This document shows positions 38,879 to 49,059 of a DNA stretch of 64,000 nt, piece after piece. This stretch comes from Saccharomycopsis fibuligera x Saccharomycopsis cf. fibuligera. Taxonomy: Eukaryota > Ascomycota > Saccharomycetes > Ascoideales > Saccharomycopsidaceae. The DNA lies in the NCBI GenBank assembly GCA_001936135.1, contig CP012816.1:1491501-1555500 (forward strand), given 5' to 3'. Made by a program: the position numbers and the translations under genes. The notes beneath the pieces are model-generated. The model did no database searches. It was given only the letters and a program-made list of their open reading frames with translations, and was not told the DNA's origin. Position 1 is the stretch's first letter; every line of letters starts with the position of its first letter.

Positions 38879-39658
38879 ATGCTGAAGTTAAGAATTCTTG
38901 TACCGGTGAAAAGAACCATTGATGCGGCCATCAAACCGAGAATCAACAAAGCCAACACCGGAGTTGAAACCACCGGGGTGAAGTTTTCCATCAATCCATT
39001 TGATGACATTGCTGTAGAAGAAGCCCTCAAGATCAAGGAAAGCAACAAGAAATTGATTGACAACATCCATGCAGTAACCATCGGCAGTAAAAAAGCTGAA
39101 GACATTTTGAAAAACTGCCTTGCTAAAGGAGTTGATAAGACAACTTTGGTTAATGTGGACAAGGCAGAATTACAACCGCTTTCCATAGCAAAAGTGTTGT
39201 CTAAATTGGTTAAGGAAAACGACTCAAATTTAGTTATTATGGGTAAACAGGCCATCGATGATGATTCTAACCAAACGGGTCAGTTGCTCGCCGGGTTTTT
39301 GAACTGGCCGCAAGCATTGAATGCTAGTAAAGTGGAAGTCGACGAAGCTAAAGGAGAGGTCATTGTACATCAAGAAATTGATGGTGGTTCCAGTATTGTT
39401 AAATCGAAATTGCCATTGGTTATAACTACTGATTTAAGACTCAATATTCCTAGATACGTGTCGTTGCCTAAATTAATGAAGGCCAAAAAGAAGCCATCTA
39501 ACATTATAGATTTGGAAAAATTGGGACTCAAAGGCTTGGAAAACGACAAGAGAATAGAAATTTTGAAAGTCAATGACCCACCAGCAAGAAGCGGAGGTAA
39601 GATCTTAGGATCTGTTGATGAGTTGATTACTGCATTGAAAGAGAAGAAGGTTTTGTAA
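38879..39658 (+). CDS. CIR1: Electron transfer flavoprotein beta subunit (Cir1/ETFB)
   Basis: ETF-beta forms a mitochondrial heterodimer with ETF-alpha that passes electrons from flavin dehydrogenases to ETF-ubiquinone oxidoreductase. ATG at 38879 gives 259 residues, normal for the family. It starts MLKLRILVPVKRTIDAAIKP; INPFDDIAVEEALKIKE lies at about 40-56, and LVIMGKQAIDDDSNQTGQLL (about 118-137) is the AMP-binding motif region. The C-terminal VITTDLRLNIPRYVSLPKLMKAKKKP corresponds to the beta-subunit signature and membrane-anchor recognition loop. No long presequence, as usual for ETF-beta. In Saccharomyces CIR1 also lies two genes from TDA10, so the neighbourhood is conserved. Confidence 0.93.
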   Translation: MLKLRILVPVKRTIDAAIKPRINKANTGVETTGVKFSINPFDDIAVEEALKIKESNKKLIDNIHAVTIGSKKAEDILKNCLAKGVDKTTLVNVDKAELQPLSIAKVLSKLVKENDSNLVIMGKQAIDDDSNQTGQLLAGFLNWPQALNASKVEVDEAKGEVIVHQEIDGGSSIVKSKLPLVITTDLRLNIPRYVSLPKLMKAKKKPSNIIDLEKLGLKGLENDKRIEILKVNDPPARSGGKILGSVDELITALKEKKVL

Positions 39659-40017
39659 AGCGACAACAAACAGCTTCTATAACGACAAACACACGCGCAC
39701 ACACACACAGATATATATATATAATATTTACGATCAGTATGCTGGTTGATCCCATACTTTTTATAATGAAACGATGAACAAAATTATTATCAAACTAATT
39801 AGCTCTGGCATTTGTATCTTGATTATCTCGTAGTTTGATTTTTAGTCTGATATCCTGTTACTGTGGCCCATCAGCCTTACCACCCCATCACCGTTCGATC
39901 GATCAATCATCGGCACTTTCGCAATAGAGAAAAAGATAAAAGAGTCGCCATCTCTCCACACAGCCTATCCGTCCACACATCCATCCCATTTCTGGTCACC
40001 GAATCACACCGCGCACA
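39659..40017. other. Intergenic region between CIR1 and TDA10
   Basis: 359 bp holding a CA-rich then TA-rich microsatellite (about 39687-39725) just past the CIR1 stop and the TDA10 promoter. No gene. Confidence 0.6.
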
Positions 40018-40908
40018 ATGTCAATCGTTGAAATATCAAGCAAGCACTTATCTGCAATAATCAAAAAATGGAGCTTTTTCGCCAAACCTTTAATCGTTGG
40101 AGTTTCAGGCCCTCAAGGATCCGGCAAATCGTACTTATCCGAGAACTTGGCCCAGAAGCTCAGGCTCCAATTCCCACAACTCAACATCGTAAACATCTCA
40201 ATTGACGACTTCTACTTACCGCACAAGGACCAGGTCAAACTAAAAGACAAGTATCCAAACTGCAGTCTCATCACTAACGGAAGAGGGCTCCCTGGCACGT
40301 ACTCCATTGACATGTTGCTTGAAACATTCCGCAAAATTCAAAACAGAGCGACTGATTTCAAAATCCCGAGGTACGATAAGTCGAAATTCAACGGCCAGGG
40401 TGACAGGTTACCATACAGTGATTGGCGAAAAGTCGGTAGTAAACCAATTGATGTGGTCATATTCGAAGGCTGGTTTGTTGGGTATAGGGCTATTGCCAAT
40501 GAGCAACAATTGCGACAAATATGGAATGATGCTATATCGTTGCAAGCGGAAAACGATGAGACTCGTCAGATGCTTGCCAGTATCGACTATGATCAGATTC
40601 AGTTGATCAATACACTTCTTGGTGAATATGAGCCACTATGGAATAATTTTGACTATTTTCTTTACTTGGCTACTACTGATTTGCTTAACGTGTACCGGTG
40701 GAGATTAGAACAGGAAAAGAATTTGATAAACTTGAAAGGAATAGGAATGACTGATGAGCAGGTTAAAGCGTTTGTTGACCGATTTTTCCCAGTCTACAAA
40801 TTGTATTATACGCGTTTGCTTAGTGATGGGTTGTTGGCTGGAAAAGATTCCAATTTGAGGTTGGATATCGATCTACAACGAAACGTATTGAGCACAAAAT
40901 TGTTTTGA
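40018..40908 (+). CDS. TDA10: Tda10-like P-loop kinase (glycerate/phosphoribulokinase fold)
   Basis: Tda10 (YGR205W) is an ATP-binding kinase-fold protein related to plant glycerate kinase and phosphoribulokinase; its substrate in yeast is not established. 296 residues from the ATG at 40018. Walker A GPQGSGKS at 31-38, followed by SIDDFYLPHKDQ (about 61-72) and LPGTYSID at about 92-99. A Walker B-like VVIFEGWFVGYRA lies at about 144-156. A long C-terminal helical part (NVYRWRLEQEK...) is as in the family. Convergent with the acetyltransferase gene 110 bp downstream. Confidence 0.9.
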   Translation: MSIVEISSKHLSAIIKKWSFFAKPLIVGVSGPQGSGKSYLSENLAQKLRLQFPQLNIVNISIDDFYLPHKDQVKLKDKYPNCSLITNGRGLPGTYSIDMLLETFRKIQNRATDFKIPRYDKSKFNGQGDRLPYSDWRKVGSKPIDVVIFEGWFVGYRAIANEQQLRQIWNDAISLQAENDETRQMLASIDYDQIQLINTLLGEYEPLWNNFDYFLYLATTDLLNVYRWRLEQEKNLINLKGIGMTDEQVKAFVDRFFPVYKLYYTRLLSDGLLAGKDSNLRLDIDLQRNVLSTKLF

Positions 40909-41018
40909 GAAAAATAATACATACGCAGAGAATTGAAATGATAACAAAAAGCAAAATGCTGAAGCAATTGGATGGAAAGTTTAGGTACGGAAATAAATGG
41001 GTGTTGTTATATTCCGGG

Positions 41019-41933
41019 TCAACCTTCAGTAACTACTTTTATGGGCACAGTGCATCGTCTATTTTTGATCATTACATTGACTTTAAGATAGGACAAGTCT
41101 TTGAGGTATTCCATATCATCTTGATAAGACTCAGCTTGCTGCGGGGTAAAATTCCCAAGCATCTCTCTCACATACTGGTCGTGGAAATAAATGGTAGCAA
41201 AAGTACTGAACTGAAATTTTGTTTGATAAAACAATGTATTTTTCAATGTAGATGCTTCAACTACCACCGGAGGAGTTTCCTTGTGGCTTTTCTCATAATC
41301 ACAATTCTTGATCTCTTCTTTTATCACGTCAATGGCGTTTTTCTTCAACAATGTCACAAAATCCTGATTTATATAGTTAAGCATGTAGTTGATTACCCTT
41401 GTGGCAAAACCATGATTATGGTAACTTGGATCTGTGCCAATAATAACTAACTTGTAGTACATTGATTCGTCAAGCTGTAGCAAGTCGTTTTCGGTGTAAT
41501 TAAGATAATCTACAACATGACAAAACTTCTTCACCCCTAGCTGGCCCACCCGCCTATATGTGTTAACAGTTTGAAACCCATGCTTTATCGTCTTGGCAAC
41601 AGACCTGTTCCTCGAAAGGCTCTTATGGTTGTCCTTGACCAAGTATGAAGATTTCGGTAGTTGCCAAATTGAAACATTGGTTATCGCTTGCGTCTGTGTG
41701 TCTTTGATCCCGAGGATCAAAAATTGCTGGCTATTCTTCAAGTAAAAAAAAAGTTGCTGCTTGAAAAAATCATACTGTAGCTTGTTCAAGCCTCGCTTAT
41801 CCAGCTTGGCACGCAAATGACTAAAATAGTACTGGCCAAACAAGTCATTTTCAAAGGCTTGGAACAAAACCTTCGAGGCTTGCTTATAGTTTGCGAAGTC
41901 GATTATGATGATTTCATGAGTGTCATCGGACAT
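41019..41933 (-). CDS. GNAT-family N-acetyltransferase
   Basis: 304 residues from the ATG at 41933 (MSDDTHEIIIIDF); the open frame extends further only from TTG. A GNAT motif A is visible: MYYKLVIIGTDPSYHNHGFATRVINYML (about residues 155-182), where strand 4 (VIIGTDP) precedes an acetyl-CoA loop-like HNHGFA. A following strand (VVVEAS) and FYQTKFQFSTFATI give the usual last strands (G-x-x pattern weak). Similar proteins occur as uncharacterised Mpr1/GNAT members in Candida species; substrate unknown. Catalytic residues cannot be assigned from sequence alone. Confidence 0.75.
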   Translation of the reverse strand: MSDDTHEIIIIDFANYKQASKVLFQAFENDLFGQYYFSHLRAKLDKRGLNKLQYDFFKQQLFFYLKNSQQFLILGIKDTQTQAITNVSIWQLPKSSYLVKDNHKSLSRNRSVAKTIKHGFQTVNTYRRVGQLGVKKFCHVVDYLNYTENDLLQLDESMYYKLVIIGTDPSYHNHGFATRVINYMLNYINQDFVTLLKKNAIDVIKEEIKNCDYEKSHKETPPVVVEASTLKNTLFYQTKFQFSTFATIYFHDQYVREMLGNFTPQQAESYQDDMEYLKDLSYLKVNVMIKNRRCTVPIKVVTEG

Positions 41934-42495
41934 GGGGGAAGAGGAAAGATTGCGGTGTTGCTGCCGGGGGTCTATGATCCAAAAGTAGCCCAAAAGACAA
42001 ATTAGCGGGTCTTTTGTGATAGGTGAATGCCCTTATAGCAATTTTGAAAATGAAAAAGGTTTCCAAAATGGCGGATTTCCGTGGTTTAAGAGGTACTGAG
42101 ACAAGCAAGAATGAGAGAAATGTCTCTGTTTGCAGATCCTAATGGTCTGAATTCAGGACGATCGGCCATCTATCGATGCGCATCGCCGGTCGTTTGCAGC
42201 TTGCGTTTGTGGGACACTGAGCGGTGAGCCAGCCATCGGGAGATACACTGCTAGGCTGGCAAAGACACAGCAGGGCTAGCCTTCCAATCCCACAACACAC
42301 CCTTTTTTCAGACTAACTCTAACTTATTCATTTCTACAACTCACTTTGCCCAAAAACCAATTTTAACAAGTAATGTCTATTTTTTTTTCTTGGTAATATA
42401 TACAATCAGTACGGTCTGACCAAATGCAAATAGATGGAGTAAATTGCAATTTTTAATTTTTCTTTTATGCCCATCTTGCTATCAAGGTATCCAGG
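41934..42495. other. Intergenic region between the acetyltransferase and RRN7 genes
   Basis: 562 bp holding the promoter of the minus-strand acetyltransferase gene and the 3' flank of RRN7. No gene or repeat of note. Confidence 0.55.
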
Positions 42496-44487
42496 TTATC
42501 GAGTAAGCCGGTATAAAAGCTTGTCAGAAAATTGGTTAACACACAGCCTCAAATGTTTTGCATTCACTCCGAAATTAATACTTAGCTCGTTGAGTAGAAC
42601 TTTCTCGATCTTTAGTAACGTTTCCGCAGTGACAAATTTCACATCTTCGGCCTTGCAGTAGATATTGTTCTCGTTAGCGGTAGGCGCTTCTGTGGTGCTA
42701 GTAGTGCCAGTGGAGGTGTTTTTTTGGATAGCATTACTATCTTCGTTCTCGTCATCTTTCTCCTCCTGTTCTTTGCTGTTCCGGCTATCATCTGTACGCT
42801 CAGAACCACCATGAGACACTACTGTTTTTTCTCTTGTTTCCTCTTCTTCATGCTCAGCACCATCAAAATCAAAAATATCAAGCAACTTCTTCTCGGCAAC
42901 AGTCAACTCACTATAGCTCTTTTCGTTTTTCGAGACTATCGTAGCGTTGAACCATTTTAAATAGCTGTCAAGTTGCAGAGATATGCGATCTGGAGGCCTT
43001 GTAAACTCAAGATCGTTCTTGAATGCGAGACTTAATAAGTCCATGGTTTCGCGCTTGTTGTTGTTTAGAGTGACATAATTTAGAAAATTTTCAAAATTAT
43101 CACCACCGCTATTATTGCTGTTGCTGTTGACTTGCTTTTGGAAAAAGAGTTGTTTCTCATAGATTAGTTTGAGCCAGGCTTCCCAGTTGAAGATCCTAGT
43201 TTGTTTGCATGTTTTCTTCTTTGATGATTCTGTTGCGGTATTTTCGTGGGAGCAAAAGATATTGGGAGCTATAAAGTAGAATTTCGATATTGTGATAATG
43301 ATGCTGATAAGCTTGATCTCCGGAAATTCCAAAATCCTACTGTACAGTTTCGAATAAGTGTTTCTAGACTCTCGCGTACCACCCCACTCGAGATTAAAGG
43401 AGACGTTATTAGCAGCGGCAAACTGCTTGACCGCAAAATAAATCTCTTTGGGCAACAAAAGCTCCTTGACAATCTTCATGAGCAAAATGTCTGGGTTTAT
43501 CGACAACCCCGACATGACCTTCTCGTTCAAGCAGAAACCGGCAAGATTGCCATTCTGCCCTGTGAAATCACCAAGCTTGTTCAATACAAACCGCAACCCT
43601 TCGTAAAGCTCAGCGTACACTGGCGGTCTAGAAGGCTCAAGCACAGTCAAATATATATTAGGAATCTGCCTTAGCAACTTCCTGGGCACCGATGCTATGG
43701 CCTTCATGTAAGGAAGCTTGTTTACCGAACAAAGCCTCACGAAGTCATTGGTGTACAATGGGAACTTGACGATGCGACACGCGATATAGCACATGGCCAC
43801 CGCGTGGATTAAGGGAGGCTTGAACTTGTTGTGTTTCAATGACGATTTGCGTCTGCGTCGTTCAACTTTTCTTTTCTTTGCTCCTGGTATTTCGCTGCTG
43901 TTGCTAGTATCTCGGTCTTCATCAGTTTCGTTGAGGCCGGCAGTTGCTGCTGCGATGCCAGCTTCGCCGTCGGTGAATATTGTAGTATCGGTTTCAATCC
44001 CATCTGAAGCAGGATCTTCATTACTGTCTCCTCGCGGGTTCGGCAGCCGCCTTTGAAGGTGGCTTGAGTTCTCCGATTCCTCGTCACGGTATATGCTTTC
44101 CAAGTAGACCGTCCATAGCTCCTTTACAATCTTCTCTGCCGTTCTGGGAACCCCTTTATTAGCGATGAGCCACTCAACTTGGGCCCTCAACACATGCTGA
44201 TAGCATCTCAAGAACAAGTTCCTGCCAGCCGCGCCGTACAATTTCTCGGTTTCCAGTTTCTTTTGCTGGCTGATTTCATGGATAGAGTGTGCTTGGGATT
44301 GCGTTAGGGTGGAAATGTTGAGCCTTCTAGTCTGCGTAAACACCTCGCCATCTTCCTCGTCGATTTCCAAATCACCCTCACGAATGTGCCCATACTGGCA
44401 AACTTTCTGGCCGTTTATGGTTCTCCATAGTCGGGATCTGCAATTATTGACACCGCACACCGGGCCTCGTACTAGGATATTGGACAT
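42496..44487 (-). CDS. RRN7: RNA polymerase I core factor subunit Rrn7 (TFIIB-like)
   Basis: Rrn7 with Rrn6 and Rrn11 forms the core factor that positions RNA polymerase I on rDNA promoters. 663 residues from the ATG at 44487. An N-terminal zinc ribbon of the Rrn7/TAF1B type is present: C11-x4-C16-x13-C30-x3-H34, then the family segment REGDLEIDEEDGEVFTQTRRL. Next is the first cyclin-like fold (FLRCYQHVLRAQVEWLI, ... IVKELWTVYLESIYRDEE, about 93-135). An acidic/Ser insertion (about 136-215) precedes the second helical fold (HAVAMCYIACRIVKFPLYTN onward). C-terminal residues about 555-620 are acidic low-complexity. Longer than Saccharomyces Rrn7 (514) because of these insertions. Confidence 0.9.
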   Translation of the reverse strand: MSNILVRGPVCGVNNCRSRLWRTINGQKVCQYGHIREGDLEIDEEDGEVFTQTRRLNISTLTQSQAHSIHEISQQKKLETEKLYGAAGRNLFLRCYQHVLRAQVEWLIANKGVPRTAEKIVKELWTVYLESIYRDEESENSSHLQRRLPNPRGDSNEDPASDGIETDTTIFTDGEAGIAAATAGLNETDEDRDTSNSSEIPGAKKRKVERRRRKSSLKHNKFKPPLIHAVAMCYIACRIVKFPLYTNDFVRLCSVNKLPYMKAIASVPRKLLRQIPNIYLTVLEPSRPPVYAELYEGLRFVLNKLGDFTGQNGNLAGFCLNEKVMSGLSINPDILLMKIVKELLLPKEIYFAVKQFAAANNVSFNLEWGGTRESRNTYSKLYSRILEFPEIKLISIIITISKFYFIAPNIFCSHENTATESSKKKTCKQTRIFNWEAWLKLIYEKQLFFQKQVNSNSNNSGGDNFENFLNYVTLNNNKRETMDLLSLAFKNDLEFTRPPDRISLQLDSYLKWFNATIVSKNEKSYSELTVAEKKLLDIFDFDGAEHEEEETREKTVVSHGGSERTDDSRNSKEQEEKDDENEDSNAIQKNTSTGTTSTTEAPTANENNIYCKAEDVKFVTAETLLKIEKVLLNELSINFGVNAKHLRLCVNQFSDKLLYRLTR

Positions 44488-44826
44488 CTATGTCATTATA
44501 CTGGACCACAGGACATGGCGAGAAGGCAGAGAGAGTTTGTTTGGTTGCATCTCATCTTTACCACAACACTCACTGACTACGGAAAAACTAGAGATTTTTC
44601 AGTAAAAAGCAAAAAGACAGTGGTACTAACCGGACGAGCCGCTACACTGTAAACAAAATAGTTCGTTCTCGTTGAAGTTGTTTGCCTGCTGCAAAACGCC
44701 ATAGCGCAGCTTCTACAAGGTCTCCGAACACAGGCGTGACTTTTTTTAAAGCAAAAAACTAAGCATTAATAATGAAAAAGGGCTTTATTTATTATTATAA
44801 CATAATTAACAGATAAATCAACTAAC
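44488..44826. promoter_or_regulatory. RRN7 upstream region with a PAC-like element
   Basis: ATCTCATC at 44549-44556 (complement GATGAGAT) fits the PAC consensus of ribosome-biogenesis genes and lies about 65 bp from the RRN7 ATG. The rest is the 3' flank of RPS24. Confidence 0.6.
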
Positions 44827-45567
44827 TTAGTCAGCGTGTCTCTTAGCTTGGTGCTTAGCGATTCTTCTACCAGTACCAAAGACCTTCTTTTGTCTGTTTT
44901 TACGTTGTCTTCTTTGTTGTCTGGATGGCTTCTCACCCTTTTCGGTCAAACCGTATCTAACCAATCTGTAAGCTGGTTCGAATTTCTTCAAGTCAGCAAC
45001 GGAGTTGTAGATCAAACCGAAACCAGTGGATTTACCACCACCGTATTGAGTTCTGAAACCGAAAACGGAAATAGCGTCTTTGTCAGTCTTGTAGATGGTA
45101 GCCAATTTTTCACGCAACTCAGCCTTGGAAACGTTAGCTCTGTTTGGATGCAAAACGTCAATGACGAATTGACGTCTGGCAAGGAGAGGGTTGGTGATAA
45201 CCTTTCTGGTTCTGATGGTAACTGCGTCACTCTATAGTTTTGTTAGTATAACTGGGCTTTACTCGGGAAGTAAGACTGCCATGGAACAAATGTCAGATAA
45301 AGACGCAGGGTGGTCTCTTTGCAGCGAGATATGCGCATCTGGCAAAGTTTACGTGGGAGATTGGGAGAATTCGCCATTATCGGTTACGCCTTGCTCCTCC
45401 TGTGTCGATGTTTTTCTCTTGCGATGTGGTGTCTTCAGATCGCGGCTTGGTGCCAGCCCACGACAGCGTCGCTACTTCGTCAACAGAGTTTGGCAAACCG
45501 CACCCATGTGTGCTCGAAACTAGCTGAACTGCTGGGGCCAAATCTGAAAATCTCTACTTCATACCAT
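44827..45567 (-). CDS. RPS24: Small-subunit ribosomal protein eS24, with a 3-base first exon
   Basis: eS24 is a structural protein of the 40S subunit required for pre-rRNA maturation. Exon 2 (45231-44827) encodes [20 protein letters not shown]... through ...[13 protein letters not shown] without a start codon. A 333-bp intron with branch site TACTAAC (near 45241-45247) and 3' TATAG ends just before the Ser codon. A first exon consisting only of ATG (45567-45565) followed by GTATGA gives exactly 135 residues, the length of Saccharomyces eS24, whose genes also have a first exon made of ATG alone. The 5' splice site is non-consensus (GTATGA), so exon 1 is inferred; exon 2 is certain. Long intron near the start is normal for ribosomal protein genes. 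Confidence 0.9.
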
Positions 45568-45619
45568 GGGAGGATACTCAACCCTTGAAAATACGCTGTT
45601 GCTCTCCAACCTCTTGACT

Positions 45620-45667
45620 TTCTGAAACCTTGAAACCTTGAGACCTTGAAACCTTGAAACCTTGAAT
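45620..45667. repeat. Tandem CCTTGAAA-type 8-bp/10-bp repeat
   Basis: GAAACCTTGAAACCTTGAGACC and similar units occur about five times in succession, with small changes, in the RPS24 upstream region. Confidence 0.7.
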
Positions 45668-46035
45668 CTCCCGGCCACTATGGCTCGACCTTGTTCGCTT
45701 CTGCTGCTGGCTTCCCACGATATACCGCTGCACTGCTCGTCTTTAATCAACACATGGAATCCCGTTCAAACTGAATATGTTGTCGCATGATATGGCAAAA
45801 CGCTGCACTGGCGGTGTTGAGCTCGAAATCCGTCGCTCACGTTGGTGTCTGCTTGCTTTGCATTTGTTCCGTATGGCAATGTGTTGTGTGTGTATGGTAC
45901 GTACCATGTTGTTCGTCCTTGGTTGATATTATCTTTACTAACTGACTTCAAAAAACAGCTTCCAACTCTTCCAAGTAGGCAGTATCAAGCATTTTCTTGA
46001 TTTTTTTTTTTTAATTTTCACGAACGAGCACTGTG

Positions 46036-46072
46036 CGCGAGTGAGCGAGTGAGCGAGCGAGCGAGTGGGTGG
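46036..46072. repeat. GAGY tetranucleotide repeat
   Basis: GCGCGAGTGAGCGAGTGAGC and onward: nine or so GAGT/GAGC units in a row, ending in GTGGGTGGG. Confidence 0.75.
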
Positions 46073-46580
46073 GCCAAGGGCAAAGCACCTCTCCGCCCGG
46101 CGCAGACAGCAGAAACTCTTCCACTTGGCGCTGTGGTGTGCGGATGCACACCGCCTGCCCAAAACAAAACCACTGTCACAGGAGATCACATGCCCCACAC
46201 GCAGAAGTGTTTTCTTCCAGCATTTGTCATATGTTACGTAAGTTATAGGGTAATTTACCACCCTCTGTACTGCATCAAATCACCCCTTGTTTGCGCTTGC
46301 AGCTACTGATGCGCGGTTGCGCATTAGCTTGCATGGCGGACTTGCTCTCTCTCTATCTCTCTCTCTCTATTTTTTTCCCGCGCAAAAGCAGACGAAACTC
46401 CTCTCCAGAATTTTCGAGGGTCTCCTGGTACATCTGCTTTTGCAGAGCTATATAGGAAAAGGTGACGGCCTGCCTCCTCCAGCAGAGAATGCCGCGCAAA
46501 TACGGTTTTCAAGAAGAGACTGATAATGGTTGTGCATCCTTAAACAGCAGACGTGTTAAGCCCACATAGACAGCTGATCA

Positions 46581-48092
46581 ATGAGCAAAATCAGACACTT
46601 GAAGGCGCTTTTCGCTAACCGAAAAAGATCCCAGGACAGTGGCTCCTATCCTTTGGAAACCATAGAAGACCGCCCGGTCCTCCAACATGAGACGTCTGCC
46701 GTTGGTGTCCAGCGTCCTGCCTCGTCAAAAAACCACGGCTTGAACAAACGCAAAACCTCAAATGCCGAAGAGAACACGCACTGCCGTGATAGGATCTCGC
46801 CCCTTGACTCGACAGACATCGCAGAAGACGCAGTCACAGACACTGCTCCCGACGGCGGTTTCCAAGCATGGCTCGTGGTGTTCGGTTCATTTTGCGGTCT
46901 TACGGTGATATTTGGTATAATGGACTCCATTGGCGCCATCGAGACGTACTTGTCCAAAAACCAGCTCTCCAGTGTCTCTGCCTCCACCATCGGCTGGATT
47001 TTCTCCATCTTCATCATCATTGGATTCGGCTGCATTTTCATAACGGGCCACATCTTTGACAAAATCGGGGCCAAAATCCCCATGATTGTTGGCACTGCGC
47101 TAATGTTTTTGGGCTTAATGGCCACTGCTAACTGCACCGCGGTGTGGCAGTTCGTCTTAGCGTTCAGTGTGACGAGCGGGCTAGCGTGTGCTCTCATGTT
47201 GGCACCGCTTGTTGGTATAGTACCGCAGTATTTTGATAAGCGAATGGGACTAGCCTCGGCAATCACGTCAATGGGCGGGTCTGTCGGCGGAACGGTTTTC
47301 CCCGTCATGTTGAGGAGATTGTACACCAGGCTAGGTTTTGTCTGGGCAATGAGAATATTTGCATTTTTGAATCTCGGGTTGTTGGTCATTGCCTGTCTTT
47401 TGGTCACTGCAAGAATCCAGCCGGTGGTCTCTGACTCGTACAAGCAAAAGTCCATGGCGGGGAAGCTTGCTGAATGTCTAACCAAATCTTTGGATTTTCG
47501 TGCGTTTTACGAGCTCCAGTTCTGCTTGGTCACAGTGGCCACTTTATTCTCTGAAGCTACAATTGATATTGTTATTACCTATTTTGCCTCATACGCAGTG
47601 GCTAAGGGCGCCAGCTTGAATACTGCGTACTTACTCATTACTTTGATCAACCTAGTGGGAATACCGTCTAGATGGGTCACCGGGATGCTAGCCGATAGAT
47701 ACGGCAAGTTCAACATTATGATACTCATGGTTTACGGAATGGGAATTGTCCTTTTGGTCATACTACTACCATTTGGCCAGCACATTGGCGCATTATATGC
47801 CTTTGCTGTTTGCTTTGGTATTGTTTCTTGCTCTGTTTTCACGCTCACCCCCGTTTGCTTGGCGCAAATCACCAGAGTCGACACATTTGGCAAACGCTAC
47901 GGTACAATGTATTTGGTAGCTACGTTGGGTAACTTGTTGATTCCTGCTGGTGGAGCAATAACCAGTCGGAATGGCTCTCAGAGCGGGTACAATGGATATG
48001 TCATTTTTGCAGGGGTGGTGTGTCTCACCGGTGGAACTTTCTGGTTGGTGGCAAGGTACGTCAAGGTTAAAGCTAGGCTTGTTATATACTAA
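46581..48092 (+). CDS. MFS monocarboxylate-transporter-like permease (Mch family)
   Basis: 503 residues from the ATG at 46581. A hydrophilic cytosolic N-terminus (1-95) is followed by the MCT-family signature DGGFQAW (91-97) at the start of TM1, then about 12 membrane segments (SFCGLTVIFGIMDSIGAIETY, WIFSIFIIIGFGCIFITGHIF, ...). GHIFDKIGAK and GMLADRYGK are the expected loop motifs after TM2 and TM8. Yeast Mch proteins share this fold, although most do not carry monocarboxylates; Mch5 imports riboflavin. The substrate here is unknown. GC-rich relative to its flanks. Confidence 0.88.
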   Translation: MSKIRHLKALFANRKRSQDSGSYPLETIEDRPVLQHETSAVGVQRPASSKNHGLNKRKTSNAEENTHCRDRISPLDSTDIAEDAVTDTAPDGGFQAWLVVFGSFCGLTVIFGIMDSIGAIETYLSKNQLSSVSASTIGWIFSIFIIIGFGCIFITGHIFDKIGAKIPMIVGTALMFLGLMATANCTAVWQFVLAFSVTSGLACALMLAPLVGIVPQYFDKRMGLASAITSMGGSVGGTVFPVMLRRLYTRLGFVWAMRIFAFLNLGLLVIACLLVTARIQPVVSDSYKQKSMAGKLAECLTKSLDFRAFYELQFCLVTVATLFSEATIDIVITYFASYAVAKGASLNTAYLLITLINLVGIPSRWVTGMLADRYGKFNIMILMVYGMGIVLLVILLPFGQHIGALYAFAVCFGIVSCSVFTLTPVCLAQITRVDTFGKRYGTMYLVATLGNLLIPAGGAITSRNGSQSGYNGYVIFAGVVCLTGGTFWLVARYVKVKARLVIY

Positions 48093-48976
48093 TTTTTTTT
48101 TTCTGCATTATTTTATTGGCACATTTTACATGACTTCAGTTCTGACATTTTTACTCTGGCGCTTCTTAAGACTTTCTTTGCATTATTCATACCTTCTTGC
48201 TTCTTCAAACTGTTTTTAATGGGACAATTTTATGGTAATTAGTAAATATATGTTCACTATTGATATGCTATTGGTGGAGGTAAATCAAGCACTAATGTAT
48301 TAGAGTATGTAATTGAGTAAAAGAAACAAAAGTCAGTTTTGAATAACTTGATTGAAAGTGTGAAAGAGGTAAAGGGTAAATAGAAAGTAAGAATGATTAA
48401 AGAAAAATGACAAGAAAGGGGATCGATGACGAGACTCACGTATAAGAAAAGTCTGCGCACTAAACTTGGACTTATGTTACAATTGGCGCTGGTTTGAGGT
48501 TGAGATACACACTCTTTGACAGAACAACTACCGGCTGTTATGAATCTTGACCTAGATGCGCTTTTTGGTTTTCAACGTCATTTCAACACACACTGTAACC
48601 TTGGTTTGCTGGGCAGTTTTTTCTTTTCTTTCTTTCTTTTTTTTTTTTTTTTTTTTTTTTGCACACACAAGGTCGATTTATTAACTATATAAAAAAGATA
48701 GAAAATTAATCTTATAAACTTATCTGTATATCATATAGGGGAAACTCATACAAGTAAAAACCCCGTTACTATTGTAAATTTTGTAGTAGTGCTCCATTTT
48801 TTGTTGGCAAAGTCCACACGCGAACACTATTTATGTCTTTTATATGATAAAACTTCAGAGCACGACATAAATTTCTCACCTTGGAATTTGAACTTTTCAA
48901 CTTCAAGCCAAAAGGCTTCCAAAATATATATAGCTAATACAATAAACTGTACCTTTAAAATGTAAAGGCAACTCCG
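48093..48976. other. Gene-free stretch between the transporter and tRNA-Lys
   Basis: 884 bp, AT-rich, with a T24 tract (48637-48660). No LTR of the kind found next to tRNA-Ile is seen here. Confidence 0.55.
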
Positions 48977-49059
48977 TCCTTATTAGCTCAGTTGGTAGAG
49001 CGTTCGGCTTTTAGAAATAAGGAACCGAAATGTCCAGGGTTCGAGCCCCTGATGAGGAG
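48977..49059 (+). tRNA. tRNA-Lys(UUU) with a 10-nt intron
   Basis: Acceptor TCCTTAT (48977-48983) pairs with ATGAGGA (49052-49058), discriminator G49059. D arm TAGCTCAGTTGGTAGAGC, anticodon stem TTCGG/CCGAA, loop CTTTTA...A with anticodon TTT. A 10-nt intron (GAAATAAGGA) sits at the canonical position. T arm CAGGG-TTCGAGC-CCCTG. The T7 stretch about 6 bases after the gene is a pol III terminator. The intron is shorter than the 23 nt of Saccharomyces tRNA-Lys(UUU). Confidence 0.93.

Larger units (their letters stand above)
45568..46580. other. Divergent promoter of RPS24 and the MCT-type transporter, rich in simple repeats
   Basis: 1.0 kb without a gene. It holds a CCTTGAAA-type tandem repeat (about 45620-45667), GAGY tetranucleotide repeats (46036-46072) and a CT-rich repeat (about 46343-46370) 210 bp before the transporter ATG. 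Short frames in this stretch follow the repeats and look noncoding. Confidence 0.55.

Noticed and set aside
48093-48976. Possible LTR upstream of tRNA-Lys
   Set aside because: No TGTTGCGAAC or TTTAAACACAACA ends and no 5-bp duplication were found.
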